DNA from: Flavobacteriales bacterium
Lineage (GTDB): Bacteria; Bacteroidota; Bacteroidia; Flavobacteriales; Flavobacteriaceae
NCBI GenBank assembly: GCA_027023475.1
Contig: JALVVJ010000180.1
Span: 8,889 to 72,888 of the forward strand
DNA: 64,000 nt
Reading direction: 5' to 3'
This document shows, piece by piece, positions 51,927-60,530 of this stretch; positions within the stretch are counted from its first letter, which is position 1, and each line of letters opens with the position of its first letter. A model generated the notes under the pieces. The model did not search any database. It saw only the letters and a list, made by a program, of their open reading frames with translations, and was not told the origin of the DNA. The translations under genes and the position numbers were made by a program.

Positions 51927-52781
51927 TTATTCCGGTAACCCGTCCCAAATTTCAATATCGTCAACCCATTGGGATTTCGGGTTGGCATTGCCGTAAATTT
52001 GAGTTAACATGATAATTTCAACCGGTTGGGAATGAAGTGTGGTGGGGCCGTGATGATCGCCTACGATTTGTCCGTTTATTTTCCACAAGGCCCTTCCGTC
52101 GCTCCCATTGCTCCAATGCCAATAAAATTCGGTCAAAAACCATTCGTTGACAGGAACGGGAATGCTCCGGTTGTCGATTTCCCAAACCGGATGGTCGGGA
52201 TATTTGTCGCCTTGCCAATGCCAATACGGATGTCCGAGATTGTCCGTATAAATAAATGCAATTAACCTGAATCCGTTGTTTGCGGCGTAACCCTTGGTTT
52301 TGTATTCAAATAAAACCCGCCACGAATAGGGTTGGGACATGCCGGCACTATCCACCTTCATCCAATAGCGGATATACAAATCCTTTTTTCCTTCGCGGAT
52401 GTTTAATATTTCATAGGGACATTGCGTTATGCCCAAATCATATCTTTCTTCATTGAAAAGCACATGGGTAGAATCGCCATTGTGTCCTATAACTTTCCGT
52501 ATTTCCGCCTTCACGGCCCGATGATTGTCATCGTCGATAAAGTGCAGTGCGCTTTCGGTTGCTCCGAGTATTTCTACGGGCCAACTGAAACCGGTTTCCC
52601 GGTCGGTTCCACGAATAAATCTGTAATCTTCGCTGTCAGTATAGGCCGTAGGGTCGATATAAACATCATTTTCAAAACCCGATTTAAACAACAGCACGGG
52701 TTCTTTTGCATCGTTTGATTTTTTAATACAAGAAAGGGAAATCAAAAACATGCCGGCAAGAAACAGGAAGAATTTTATCAT
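51927..52781 (-). CDS. Jelly-roll lipoprotein, polysaccharide lyase-like
   Basis: 284 residues. Lipoprotein signal (FFLFLAGMFLISLSC). A concanavalin-like jelly roll follows (LFKSGFENDVYID, KDLYIRYWMKVDSAGMSQPYSWRVLFEYKTKG, GFRLIAFIYTDNLGHPYWHWQGDKYP, VPVNEWFLTEFYWHWSNGSDGRALWKINGQIVGDHHG). This layout is that of heparin lyase I/alginate lyase-type families. No active-site tyrosine or histidine could be assigned with certainty, so it could equally bind rather than cut polysaccharide. It lies next to a large beta-helix protein, which supports a glycan role. The start is ATG 52781, giving the signal peptide. Confidence 0.7.
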   Translation of the reverse strand: MIKFFLFLAGMFLISLSCIKKSNDAKEPVLLFKSGFENDVYIDPTAYTDSEDYRFIRGTDRETGFSWPVEILGATESALHFIDDDNHRAVKAEIRKVIGHNGDSTHVLFNEERYDLGITQCPYEILNIREGKKDLYIRYWMKVDSAGMSQPYSWRVLFEYKTKGYAANNGFRLIAFIYTDNLGHPYWHWQGDKYPDHPVWEIDNRSIPVPVNEWFLTEFYWHWSNGSDGRALWKINGQIVGDHHGPTTLHSQPVEIIMLTQIYGNANPKSQWVDDIEIWDGLPE

Positions 52782-52848
52782 GTGGATTAATCTATGTAAT
52801 GAAACGAAATTTTGCATGGATATTTTATTTTAATTTCGGCAACAAAGC

Positions 52849-55227
52849 TTATTCTTTGATTACACGGGCCACAAATATTTTTGTGGATTTGTATATTTTG
52901 AGAAAATAAATTCCACTTTTTAATTCGGACAAATCAACACCTCCCGACTCAATTTTTCCATTTTGCACAATTGTTCCCAAAAGGGAAATGATTTCATAAT
53001 CATAGTGCTCCACATTTTTATCAACCCATACCAGGCCCTGCGTGGGATTGGGATAAACCCGCAAAGAAAGTTCCGGATGCTTGTGCACGGCCGTAATTCC
53101 GCTTTTAGATGCCTCGGGCGTGTTGCCATACAAGCCGATATTTACCCGTCCGCCATTGGGCATGGGTTCAAGGGCATAGTCCGATAAAACGTAGCCACCG
53201 TCCACGCAAGGGCTGGTAAGCGTGTCGTTTACCCAAACCCCACCGTCCCAACGGCCGAATTCGGATTGAACATGATAATCCAATGCCCACGGCTCAATAA
53301 TGTTGGCTTGCAGGGTGGCCACATAGGTGCCGTCGCCCAAATCGAACTCCACGCTTTCGCGGGTAAAATACAGATTAAAGGCATCGGGCGTTGAAACATC
53401 GCCTTTGTTTACCAGCGGTTGATAATTGCCTGTCAAATCCGTCCGGTAGACCCAAAGCGAAATGCTGATTCCTTGTGATGTGGAAAGCGTGGACGGATAT
53501 TGGACGCCCGAACTCCCGTCGAACAGGCCGGCGTGGGACCCGAGCAGGGCCTCGGTGGTGAAAGTGGCAGTGGCGGCTTGGGCATTGAAATGATTTCCGC
53601 TGGCATCGTCCCACGTGCCGTCCATTTTGATATAGGTCTGCAAGCCGTTGGTGAGCGCTCCCGCAATGTCCACCGGCGAACCGTTGTTATACAAGCTCCC
53701 GATTTCGGACGGCGACAAAGCACGGTTCCAAACGGCCAATTCGTCCATCCTGCCCCGGAAACCGTCATGTCCTTGGATGCCCACAAGGAGCGGGTCGTTA
53801 TTGACGGCCATGGCACCGAATCCCGGAAGGACACGGCTGATATGCCGGGTGCCGTCGATATAGATGGACATGGTTTCGGTGGTGTTGTCATAGGTGGCCA
53901 CAATATGATGCCATTGATGAAGTGTGCTGTGGGAAGTGCCGAACAAAGGATCGGTATATAGATCGGTGGATGAATTGGTGTGGGCGTAATCCACGCGATT
54001 GTTGTAAAACAAATTGTTGTCGGAAACAAAAGTATGCACCCCCGGTGCACGGTTGTTCAAGGCCGTATCGCTCACGTTTATGATGATGTTGTTCCTGACC
54101 AAGGTCCGGTAGCCCGTCCCGTCGGCCAGGTGCGGGTCGAAAATGATGCCGTCGGTTGTGCTGCCGTCAATGATATTGTGTTCCACCAAAGTGCTGTCGT
54201 ATCCGGCAATGAATATGGCTCCTTCCATCACATATCCCGAAGCGGATGTTTGATTTTTGGTGCGGTAGATCCTGTTGTGGTGGATGTGCACGTTTTTGCG
54301 GGTGCCGAACGCGTAGGGAGCGCTTCCGGTCTCCATATCGCTTCCCAAATGAATGCCGCCGTTTTTTCCGTAGATAACATTGTGGTGAATTTCGGCCCGT
54401 CCGGTGAGCGGCGTATATTGATTTTCGACAAAAATACCGGCAAACCCGCTGGAATATTTGGCTACGGCATTTCCCACAATGTTACCGTAAACTTCAAAGT
54501 CATCCGTGTCTTTAAGCCGTATGCCGCAGTTGGTCCGGGTGGAATAGACGGTATTGTTGAACACTTCAAAATTTTTCAAACCCACAAAACAAATGCCTTC
54601 GTGCCCCGAATATTCGATGAGGTTGTCATAAATCCGTGTTTGGTTACAATCTTGTTGGGTATCGCCGTTGGGCCCGCCCGAACTGGTGAGCCGGATCACG
54701 TCCCAACGGCTGTCGTGCAGGTGCATATGGTGGATGGAAACATTGTGCGGATAGCAAAAATGGATAAGGGGAATATATTCGGCGCCCTTGGGTTCTTGCT
54801 GAATCAAACCGCCGCTTATTTCAAAGCCGTAAATTTCCACGTTGGAAATACTGTCGCCGTAATCGCCCCAAGCGTTCCACCGGGTCAGGCGTCCTTTTTG
54901 GGCAATCAAGGGCTTGTTGCGCATCCACCATCCCGCATTGGCAACGAGTTCGATTTTGGCCGTGCTATCGCCGGTGAAGATGGTATTGCTGGAAATAAAA
55001 ACGGTTTCATCGATATAGTAGGTATTCGGGCCTTTGAGATAGACAGTGGTAAAAGCGGGATGGGAAGCCACATAATCCAATGCCTGATTGATTTGAACCT
55101 GATCGCTTGTGCCGTCGCAATTAAAATCGCCGGTTCCGTCGCCCGCCACATAAACCACCGGAGGTGTTTGGGCATAAAGAATGTATGTGGCGAAAGACAG
55201 GATGGAGAGGAATAATAGTTTTTTCAT
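52849..55227 (-). CDS. Large beta-helix and LamG protein with T9SS sorting domain
   Basis: About 792 residues. Signal peptide (to ILYAQ) and a pectate-lyase-3-like beginning (YVAGDGTGDFNCDGTSDQVQINQALDYVAS) with the EF-hand-like DFNCDGTSD. The parallel beta-helix (to about residue 430) has turns of the type NVHIHHNRIYRTKN. A LamG/concanavalin domain (about 440-660; LHQWHHIVATYDNTTETMSIYIDG, FRGRMDELAVWNRALSPSEIGSLYNNG) is inserted before a helix remnant. A type IX sorting domain (LRVYPNPTQGLVWVDK) closes the protein. Probably surface-bound or secreted and carbohydrate-active. I start at ATG 55227; the longer frame has no signal. It is followed by the jelly-roll lipoprotein after 67 bp. Confidence 0.88.
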   Translation of the reverse strand: MKKLLFLSILSFATYILYAQTPPVVYVAGDGTGDFNCDGTSDQVQINQALDYVASHPAFTTVYLKGPNTYYIDETVFISSNTIFTGDSTAKIELVANAGWWMRNKPLIAQKGRLTRWNAWGDYGDSISNVEIYGFEISGGLIQQEPKGAEYIPLIHFCYPHNVSIHHMHLHDSRWDVIRLTSSGGPNGDTQQDCNQTRIYDNLIEYSGHEGICFVGLKNFEVFNNTVYSTRTNCGIRLKDTDDFEVYGNIVGNAVAKYSSGFAGIFVENQYTPLTGRAEIHHNVIYGKNGGIHLGSDMETGSAPYAFGTRKNVHIHHNRIYRTKNQTSASGYVMEGAIFIAGYDSTLVEHNIIDGSTTDGIIFDPHLADGTGYRTLVRNNIIINVSDTALNNRAPGVHTFVSDNNLFYNNRVDYAHTNSSTDLYTDPLFGTSHSTLHQWHHIVATYDNTTETMSIYIDGTRHISRVLPGFGAMAVNNDPLLVGIQGHDGFRGRMDELAVWNRALSPSEIGSLYNNGSPVDIAGALTNGLQTYIKMDGTWDDASGNHFNAQAATATFTTEALLGSHAGLFDGSSGVQYPSTLSTSQGISISLWVYRTDLTGNYQPLVNKGDVSTPDAFNLYFTRESVEFDLGDGTYVATLQANIIEPWALDYHVQSEFGRWDGGVWVNDTLTSPCVDGGYVLSDYALEPMPNGGRVNIGLYGNTPEASKSGITAVHKHPELSLRVYPNPTQGLVWVDKNVEHYDYEIISLLGTIVQNGKIESGGVDLSELKSGIYFLKIYKSTKIFVARVIKE

Positions 55228-55336
55228 TGTTTCGGGACGGGTTTTTTCGAATAATGAAGTATTTGGGGACGGCTTGTGTTTATGGAAATGACCGCGCAGG
55301 AATGGTTTTCCGGCAGAATGCATCAAATCCTTTTTT

Positions 55337-55344
55337 CAAATATA
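55337..55344 (-). promoter_or_regulatory. Candidate -7 element for the beta-helix/LamG gene
   Basis: Minus-strand TATATTTG, a TAnnTTTG match, about 110 bp before the ATG. Weak because of the distance. Confidence 0.35.
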
Positions 55345-55374
55345 GCGATTTCGATATGATTGGTCGAAGTGGCA

Positions 55375-55602
55375 AAAACGCGCCAGGGATGGGAGCGGTT
55401 ATGCGCAGGTGGCGCGCCGCAGGCCTGCCGTGGCGGCGGGGCGACCAGTGGGGAGCCACGTCCGCCCCGCTTGCAGGGCAAGAGCGGGCCGCCTGCGCAT
55501 TTGAGCGGACAGCCCGGCCCCGCCAAGTGAACGCGCCTGCGGACAAGCCGAAGGCGTAGAACGCCGGTATGCGTGAACTTGTGCGGGGAGGCGCCCGAAA
55601 AA
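55375..55602 (+). repeat. Dispersed repeat, module B
   Basis: GCGCCAGGGATGGGAGCGG at 55381, and a ~100-bp end (TTGAGCGGACAGCCCGGCCC to GTGAACTTGTGCGGGG, 55499-55592) nearly identical to 31275-31368; the middle (about 55408-55490) is unrelated in detail. The gap 55228-55602 has no gene. Confidence 0.8.
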
Positions 55603-58350
55603 TTATTGCTCCAACGAAAAAGGAACGGCGGGATTAAAAATTTCGGCCATCAACTCGCACAGGAACGCTTCCAGCAGAATGTCGTCGGACGGCGTGTAAA
55701 CGGGGAAAACAACAGGCGCGGCTTGTCGGGGCGTATAAATGACCGGTTGAACCCCGGCTTGCGGAGGAAGAATGCCTTGGCGGCGCGCCATCCAAACATA
55801 CATCCAAAGTTGCAGGAAATACTTGTAGGTTTTTTTCCGGAAATACTCGCCGGCGGGTTTTCCGTCGTCCAGGGCTTTGCGAAAGCGTTTTTCGGACGGG
55901 CTTTTGGCATCGCCGGTTTTGTAGTCCACCAAACGCCACGTGTTGCCGCTGCGGTCGAGCCGGTCGAGAATGCCGTGAAAATAAATACGGCCCACGCCGG
56001 GCACATCCACAAAGGCCGGGTATTGGCCGGGATTGTTTTCATTGGGCGAAATCCGTTGTTCAAGCGCTTCGATCACCAGCGTTTCGCGTCCGGCAAGTTC
56101 TTTGTCGGTCATCAGGAATTTACGCACTGTTTGTCCGGCCGCTTTAACGGCCAACAGGTTTTTGCCATAAAGACCGGTGGGGTGATGGCCGGTTTTTTCC
56201 AAATATTCGTCCCTGAAAATCCGTTCGACGAGCGGGCCGGCTTTGCCCGAGAGTTTTCCGATTAGCCCGTCCGTTATCCGGCTTCCAACGAAGGGGCGAT
56301 ACATTTCTTCCATAGCATTGTGGATCACCGTGCCCATCATATTGGCGGCCACAAAGGCCTCGGGTTTGCTATCGTCGGGCCACCCGAGCACATAGCGCCG
56401 GTAAAAATCGGCCGGATAGTGCAAATAACTCGTCAGAAACGAAGGCGAAACGGCATTTTGCAAAATTTTTTCGCGCAGGCGTTCCAGGGCTTTCGGGTCC
56501 TTGGGCAGGGTGGTCGCCGGTTGGTGCAACCCTATGCCGGCTTGCACTTGATGTTGCCGGATTTCGACGGCTTTCCCGGGCAGTTTGAAGCGCAATTGTT
56601 CCACAAACCGGCTGGGTTCACCCGTAGTAAAGCCCGAACCGGACGAACTGTAAAGGTAGGTGCATTCCCGTGCCGATGCCGCCAGCCGGTAGAAATGGTA
56701 AGCGGCAATGGCATTTTTGTCTTCATTGAGGGGTAGTTTGAAATGGCGGCGCAGATCGGCAGGCAGGAAACTTTCGGTGCGCGTGGCCGAAGGTAACAGG
56801 CCTTCGTTGGCGGCAAGGATATACACACGCTCAAAATCCAAAAGCCGGGTTTCCAACAGCCCCATCACCTGCAACCCTTTGAGCGGATGTCCTTCGAAGG
56901 CCAAGCTTTGGGCATCCAACAACCTGAGCAGTATTTTTTCCAAACTGCGGATGTTGTCGAACCAGTTGAACCGGCGGCGGTATTCGAGCAAGCCTTCCCA
57001 CAGGTCGCGGAGTTCCAGTATGGCCGCCTTGTCGGTGGACGAGCCCTGATGGTCGAGCAATGCTTGGATGAGCAGGAGACCGTTTTCCAGCACGTGCTCC
57101 ATAGTTTGGGGGCCGAAAAAACTTTGCCAGCCGGGTTGGCTTTGCCAAGTTTGTGGAATTTTGTCCCAAGGAATAAAGCGCACGGGGCTTTGGCGCAGGC
57201 CGGCGGCCAATTCGGCGGATTTGGCATCCGACGCGGCCAACGCGTATTGATTTTCGAAAAATTCGGCCAATTCCAACACATCCACCGGCCGGTTTTCTTC
57301 GCGGCGGCGAAGCCATTGCAGGTAGTGCATCCACCATTGCACCGGAGGTAGTTCACGAAGGGACAAACCGAAGGTGATGTTCACGGCCGGCAAATCCGGC
57401 AAGCTATGCAAAAGCGGAAGCAAGGCCTGCGCATCGGGCAGCACCACGGCCACCCGCAGCCAGTCGGTGCCGGGAGGTAATTTTTCCAACTCACGGGCCA
57501 GCCACTGGAATTGGCTTTGCAGGCCGGGCGTTTCCACAAAGCGGTGTGTGCTTCCGGCGGGAAATCCTTCGGGAATTCGATCGGGAAAAGTGGGCCCCAA
57601 AACGGGGTCTTGGCGCAGGCGCCGCAGGAAACGGCCCGCTTCGAAAGGTTCTTCCAAATAAAAACGATGAATATCCCACCGCACGACGGCCTTGCCGGAA
57701 CGGACCAAATGGCCGAAAATACGGTGTTCGGCCGGGGTGAGGGCATTGAACCCGGCCAAAACGATGCTTTGGGGTTCCAAACCGGCGGCCCATTGTTCCA
57801 CGTGCCGGGCGGCGTAGCGATAAATCATTCCTTCGTAGGCCGCGCCCTTGGCGCTCAGGATGCTGTGAAAACGCTTGTAGAGTTCGGGCAAAGAACGAAA
57901 AAAACGGATATAGTCCGACGTTTCGGTGGCCGCTTCCATATTTTCGGCCCACGTCTCCATTTCTTTGATCGCAGCCACATTGCCCAATATTTCACCGGGC
58001 GGCACCAGGAATTTGTCTATTTCGTCGAAATCGGCCAGGAGGACGGGGGCCCAGCCCAGGAATTGTTCCAGGGATTGGGCGCCGTAACCCGCCTGACGGG
58101 CCAGGTCTTGGTAGGCCTCGTAAAGGTCGAGCAGACTTTCGAATTTTTCGGCTTTGATATAGGGTGTTTGCCGCTGTAAAAAATCGGAAACGGAAATCAT
58201 TTCGGGCAGGAGCACCGCGCCGGGTGTCCGCCGTGTGAGTTCACGAGCCAGGAATGCGGCGGGGCGTTTGTTGGGAAACACCACCGTAAGCCCGGCCCAA
58301 TCTTTCCGGCCGGTTAATTCACCGGCCAAGCGGTGGATAAAGCCGTTCAT
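55603..58350 (-). CDS. AddB-like nuclease (PD-(D/E)XK family)
   Basis: 915 residues. Matches the Bacteroidota AddB/RecB-type nuclease family: GLTVVFPNKRPAAFLARELTRRTPGAVLLPEMISVSDF at the start (a helicase-like region without Walker A), LVRSGKAVVRWDIHRFYLEE, LAANEGLLPSATRTESFLP, and the C-terminal nuclease domain with GRIYFHGILDRLDRSGNTWRLVDYKTGD (Asp and Glu/Asp-x-Lys site). With AddA it would process double-strand DNA ends for recombination. The AddA gene is not in the window. It overlaps the lipoprotein gene by ATGA; the lipoprotein lies upstream in the operon. Confidence 0.85.
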   Translation of the reverse strand: MNGFIHRLAGELTGRKDWAGLTVVFPNKRPAAFLARELTRRTPGAVLLPEMISVSDFLQRQTPYIKAEKFESLLDLYEAYQDLARQAGYGAQSLEQFLGWAPVLLADFDEIDKFLVPPGEILGNVAAIKEMETWAENMEAATETSDYIRFFRSLPELYKRFHSILSAKGAAYEGMIYRYAARHVEQWAAGLEPQSIVLAGFNALTPAEHRIFGHLVRSGKAVVRWDIHRFYLEEPFEAGRFLRRLRQDPVLGPTFPDRIPEGFPAGSTHRFVETPGLQSQFQWLARELEKLPPGTDWLRVAVVLPDAQALLPLLHSLPDLPAVNITFGLSLRELPPVQWWMHYLQWLRRREENRPVDVLELAEFFENQYALAASDAKSAELAAGLRQSPVRFIPWDKIPQTWQSQPGWQSFFGPQTMEHVLENGLLLIQALLDHQGSSTDKAAILELRDLWEGLLEYRRRFNWFDNIRSLEKILLRLLDAQSLAFEGHPLKGLQVMGLLETRLLDFERVYILAANEGLLPSATRTESFLPADLRRHFKLPLNEDKNAIAAYHFYRLAASARECTYLYSSSGSGFTTGEPSRFVEQLRFKLPGKAVEIRQHQVQAGIGLHQPATTLPKDPKALERLREKILQNAVSPSFLTSYLHYPADFYRRYVLGWPDDSKPEAFVAANMMGTVIHNAMEEMYRPFVGSRITDGLIGKLSGKAGPLVERIFRDEYLEKTGHHPTGLYGKNLLAVKAAGQTVRKFLMTDKELAGRETLVIEALEQRISPNENNPGQYPAFVDVPGVGRIYFHGILDRLDRSGNTWRLVDYKTGDAKSPSEKRFRKALDDGKPAGEYFRKKTYKYFLQLWMYVWMARRQGILPPQAGVQPVIYTPRQAAPVVFPVYTPSDDILLEAFLCELMAEIFNPAVPFSLEQ

Positions 58351-58907
58351 TTTTGCAAGAAAACGGTCAGGGCTTCGGCCCGTGCACCGGGTTTGATGGC
58401 ATCCACATCGGGTTTGACGGCCGGATTATGTTGTGCCGCATCGGCCAAGGCGTCGATGCCGAAACTTAGGGTGGCGTTCAGCTGGGGAAAAAATACCACC
58501 ACGTGTTGCAGGGTGGTTTCCACGCGCCCGGGTTTGTAGGACTTTTTCCATTCGGCAAAGGAGGATTGCAAGCCGGGCCCTTGTTCGCTGTGGTAGCGGG
58601 CCGACAAAATTTCCACGGCCCACAGGGCCAAGGTGTCGTCTTGGGAACGGTAGTTCAGTTGGAGCAAAGGTTTTCCGGTTCCTTTTTCGAAGATGCGAAC
58701 GGTGGTTTGGGTTTCGATACCCGTAACTTTTTCGGGCCGTCCGATGCTATCGTCGGGGAAAAGGGCTTGAAGTTTGTCGGGAGCCGTGTGTCCGTGCAAA
58801 GGCCCCACATAGCCGGGGCCGAAGCGGAAGTTATCGCCCGGTTTGCTGCAAGCGGCAAGCCAAAGCAGTGCAAACAAAGCCATTGACAGGTAGGGGAATT
58901 TTTTCAT
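58347..58907 (-). CDS. Lipoprotein of unknown function
   Basis: 186 residues. Lipoprotein signal (FPYLSMALFALLWLAAC). The rest (GPLHGHTAPDKLQALFPDDSIGRPEKVTGIETQTTVRIFEKGTGKPLLQLNYRSQDDTLALWAVEILSARYHSEQGPGLQS in short runs) does not match a family I know. It is the first gene of the AddB unit, overlapping it by ATGA. The promoter element TATTTTTG (58929-58936) lies 21 bp before the ATG at 58907. Confidence 0.65.
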   Translation of the reverse strand: MKKFPYLSMALFALLWLAACSKPGDNFRFGPGYVGPLHGHTAPDKLQALFPDDSIGRPEKVTGIETQTTVRIFEKGTGKPLLQLNYRSQDDTLALWAVEILSARYHSEQGPGLQSSFAEWKKSYKPGRVETTLQHVVVFFPQLNATLSFGIDALADAAQHNPAVKPDVDAIKPGARAEALTVFLQK

Positions 58908-58928
58908 AATGCTGGGCATTGTTTTTTT

Positions 58929-58936
58929 CAAAAATA
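58929..58936 (-). promoter_or_regulatory. -7 element for the lipoprotein/AddB operon
   Basis: Minus-strand TATTTTTG, a TAnnTTTG match, 21 bp before the ATG at 58907. Confidence 0.5.
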
Positions 58937-58964
58937 AGAAATATTCGTCGGAGGGAAGCAAAAT

Positions 58965-59335
58965 ATTGTCGTGCGTTCCGGCGCCCTGCGGTCGCCTCCA
59001 CGGCTCCACAAGCCGGCGGCTTCCAAGGGCCGGTGCCAAGGGCCGCGCCTTGTCTTGTTTCGCGGCTCCGGGAGCCGGCACGCTCCGCCTGTGGCTCCGC
59101 GTTAGTCTCCCTGCGCGGCTCCGCAAGCCCTCCGGTCTTGCTCCGCGGGCTACGAAGCCCTTTGGCGCCTTTGCTACGCTCCGGCGCCGCCGGTCTTCTC
59201 CGCCTGCTCGTGAAACCTACGCTTCCCAAGACCAACGCACAAGCCGCGCTTGTTTTCCCTCGCGGCCCTCGGAGCCCTGCCGCCTCACTCGGACTTTCGC
59301 CTCGTTCGGAGGCGGTCTCCTCGGGCATTCCTTTT
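58965..59335 (+). repeat. GC-rich dispersed repeat, module G
   Basis: GTGCGTTCCGGCGCCCTGCGG, CCTCCACGGCTCCACAAGCC, GGCGGCTTCC and GCGCCTTGTCTTGTTTCGCG in the same order as 2290-2640, with further short repeats (CTCCGC, GCTCCGGC). Noncoding. Confidence 0.8.
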
Positions 59336-59719
59336 ATCATTCCCGCGAAAGCGGGAATCCAGGGGATCCGGTTTGCCTTTCTTTGTCATTCCCGCAATGC
59401 GTTTCGCCTTCAATATTTGCAGTAGCAGAGCGGTGTCATTCCGACAGAGCCGCGAAGCGGCGACGAGGAATCTCTTGGCGGATTTGACAATAGGAACGTA
59501 ACATTCCGCCTTGAATGAATTATCCGTGTCGAGATTTCTCAGTCGCGCCCTTCGGGCGCTCCATCGAAATGACACACTGCTTCAATGTTTGCAGTAGGAG
59601 AAACAAAATCGAAAATCAATGTTCAAATGTTCGGTGGTCATTATTCGAGGGCGATTTATCGCGCGCCAATAAGCGCCAGCGGGCGCAGCGGTTACGGGGC
59701 GGCTGGGCGCCAAAAAAAA
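59336..59719. repeat. Core-flanked repeats between AddB and DUF2797 units
   Basis: A stem-loop ATTCCCGC-GAAA-GCGGGAAT (59339-59358) opens the stretch. Two cores, CCTTCAATATTTGCAGTAGC (59407) and CTTCAATGTTTGCAGTAGG (about 59579), flank a ~150-bp segment with GTCGAGATTTCTCAGTCGC and CGAAATGACACACTGC. That segment resembles 20987-21087. After the second core comes TTATTCGAGGGCGATTTATCGCGCG, related to 31100 and to the palindromes at 42972. No gene. Confidence 0.7.
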
Positions 59720-60511
59720 TCAAAGCTCCAAAAGCACCCGGTAGCCCTCGTGGTTGCGCACATTGAACACCCGTCCGTCGTCGAATATCAGGTATTGCCC
59801 CTTGATGCCGGCCAAACGGCCCGAAATGCGCTTTTCCTTGTCTAACTTGACGGCTTTGAATTGAGCAGGATACCGGTTTACGGGATACGTAAAGCGATGG
59901 ACCCCGGGCGAGGACACTACATATTGCCTTGTTTCGGCGGGAACAAAGGCTTGCAAACCGGCCCAAACCCGGTGCAAATCGTCAGGAGCCACACGGGCCG
60001 AAAGCATGCCTTTCCACTGCGTTTTGTCGTTGATATGGGCTTTGAGCGCCACCTCGGTGATGCCGGCCAAATAGCGGTTGGGCACTTCCAAAACCACCAT
60101 GGCCTCGTCGGCGCCTTGGTCGATCCAGCGGTCGGGAATGTTGGCCCGGCGGGTTACGCCCACCTTGATGCCCGAAGTTTTGGCCAAATATACCACGTGC
60201 GGCGCCAGCTGGATTTGTTGTTCGTAGGCCAAATCCCGGTCCTCGATGCCCAAATGGGCCTTGCTTTGCTCGGGATGAATAAACCAAGCGGCCGCCTGGG
60301 GCGCCTCGAAAAAACATTTCTTGCAAAATCCACGTGCATAAATCGGTTCGTCCGAACCGCAAGCCAGGCATTCGTAGCCCGTGTGTTCCAGGGATATTTC
60401 CTTGTCCAAAAGTTTGTTGAGTTGTAAAAAATCGGCGCCCAAATCCAAAAAATATTGCACGGGCTCACCGGCTTGGACCGGCATTTTTTTCAGTGTAAAC
60501 TCCGCTTTCAT
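59720..60511 (-). CDS. DUF2797 family protein
   Basis: 263 residues. Matches DUF2797: an N-terminal segment with YFLDLGADFLQLNKLLDKEISLEHTGYECLACGSDEPIYARGFCKKCFF (Cys pairs C-x-x-C at about 49-52 and 66-69, a zinc ribbon). HVVYLAKTSGIKVGVTRRANIPDRWIDQGADEAMVVLEVPNRYLAGITEVALK follows, a GIY-YIG-like fold. Function unproven; a nucleic-acid role is plausible because of the zinc ribbon and the nuclease-like fold. Divergent from the GH3 gene with only 19 bp between the start codons. Confidence 0.82.
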   Translation of the reverse strand: MKAEFTLKKMPVQAGEPVQYFLDLGADFLQLNKLLDKEISLEHTGYECLACGSDEPIYARGFCKKCFFEAPQAAAWFIHPEQSKAHLGIEDRDLAYEQQIQLAPHVVYLAKTSGIKVGVTRRANIPDRWIDQGADEAMVVLEVPNRYLAGITEVALKAHINDKTQWKGMLSARVAPDDLHRVWAGLQAFVPAETRQYVVSSPGVHRFTYPVNRYPAQFKAVKLDKEKRISGRLAGIKGQYLIFDDGRVFNVRNHEGYRVLLEL

Positions 60512-60530
60512 AAAAATTCGATAAATTTAG

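Noticed and set aside
58965-59719. Protein-coding gene between the AddB and DUF2797 units
   Set aside because: All open frames lie in repeats shared with other gaps, have skewed composition and no family match.
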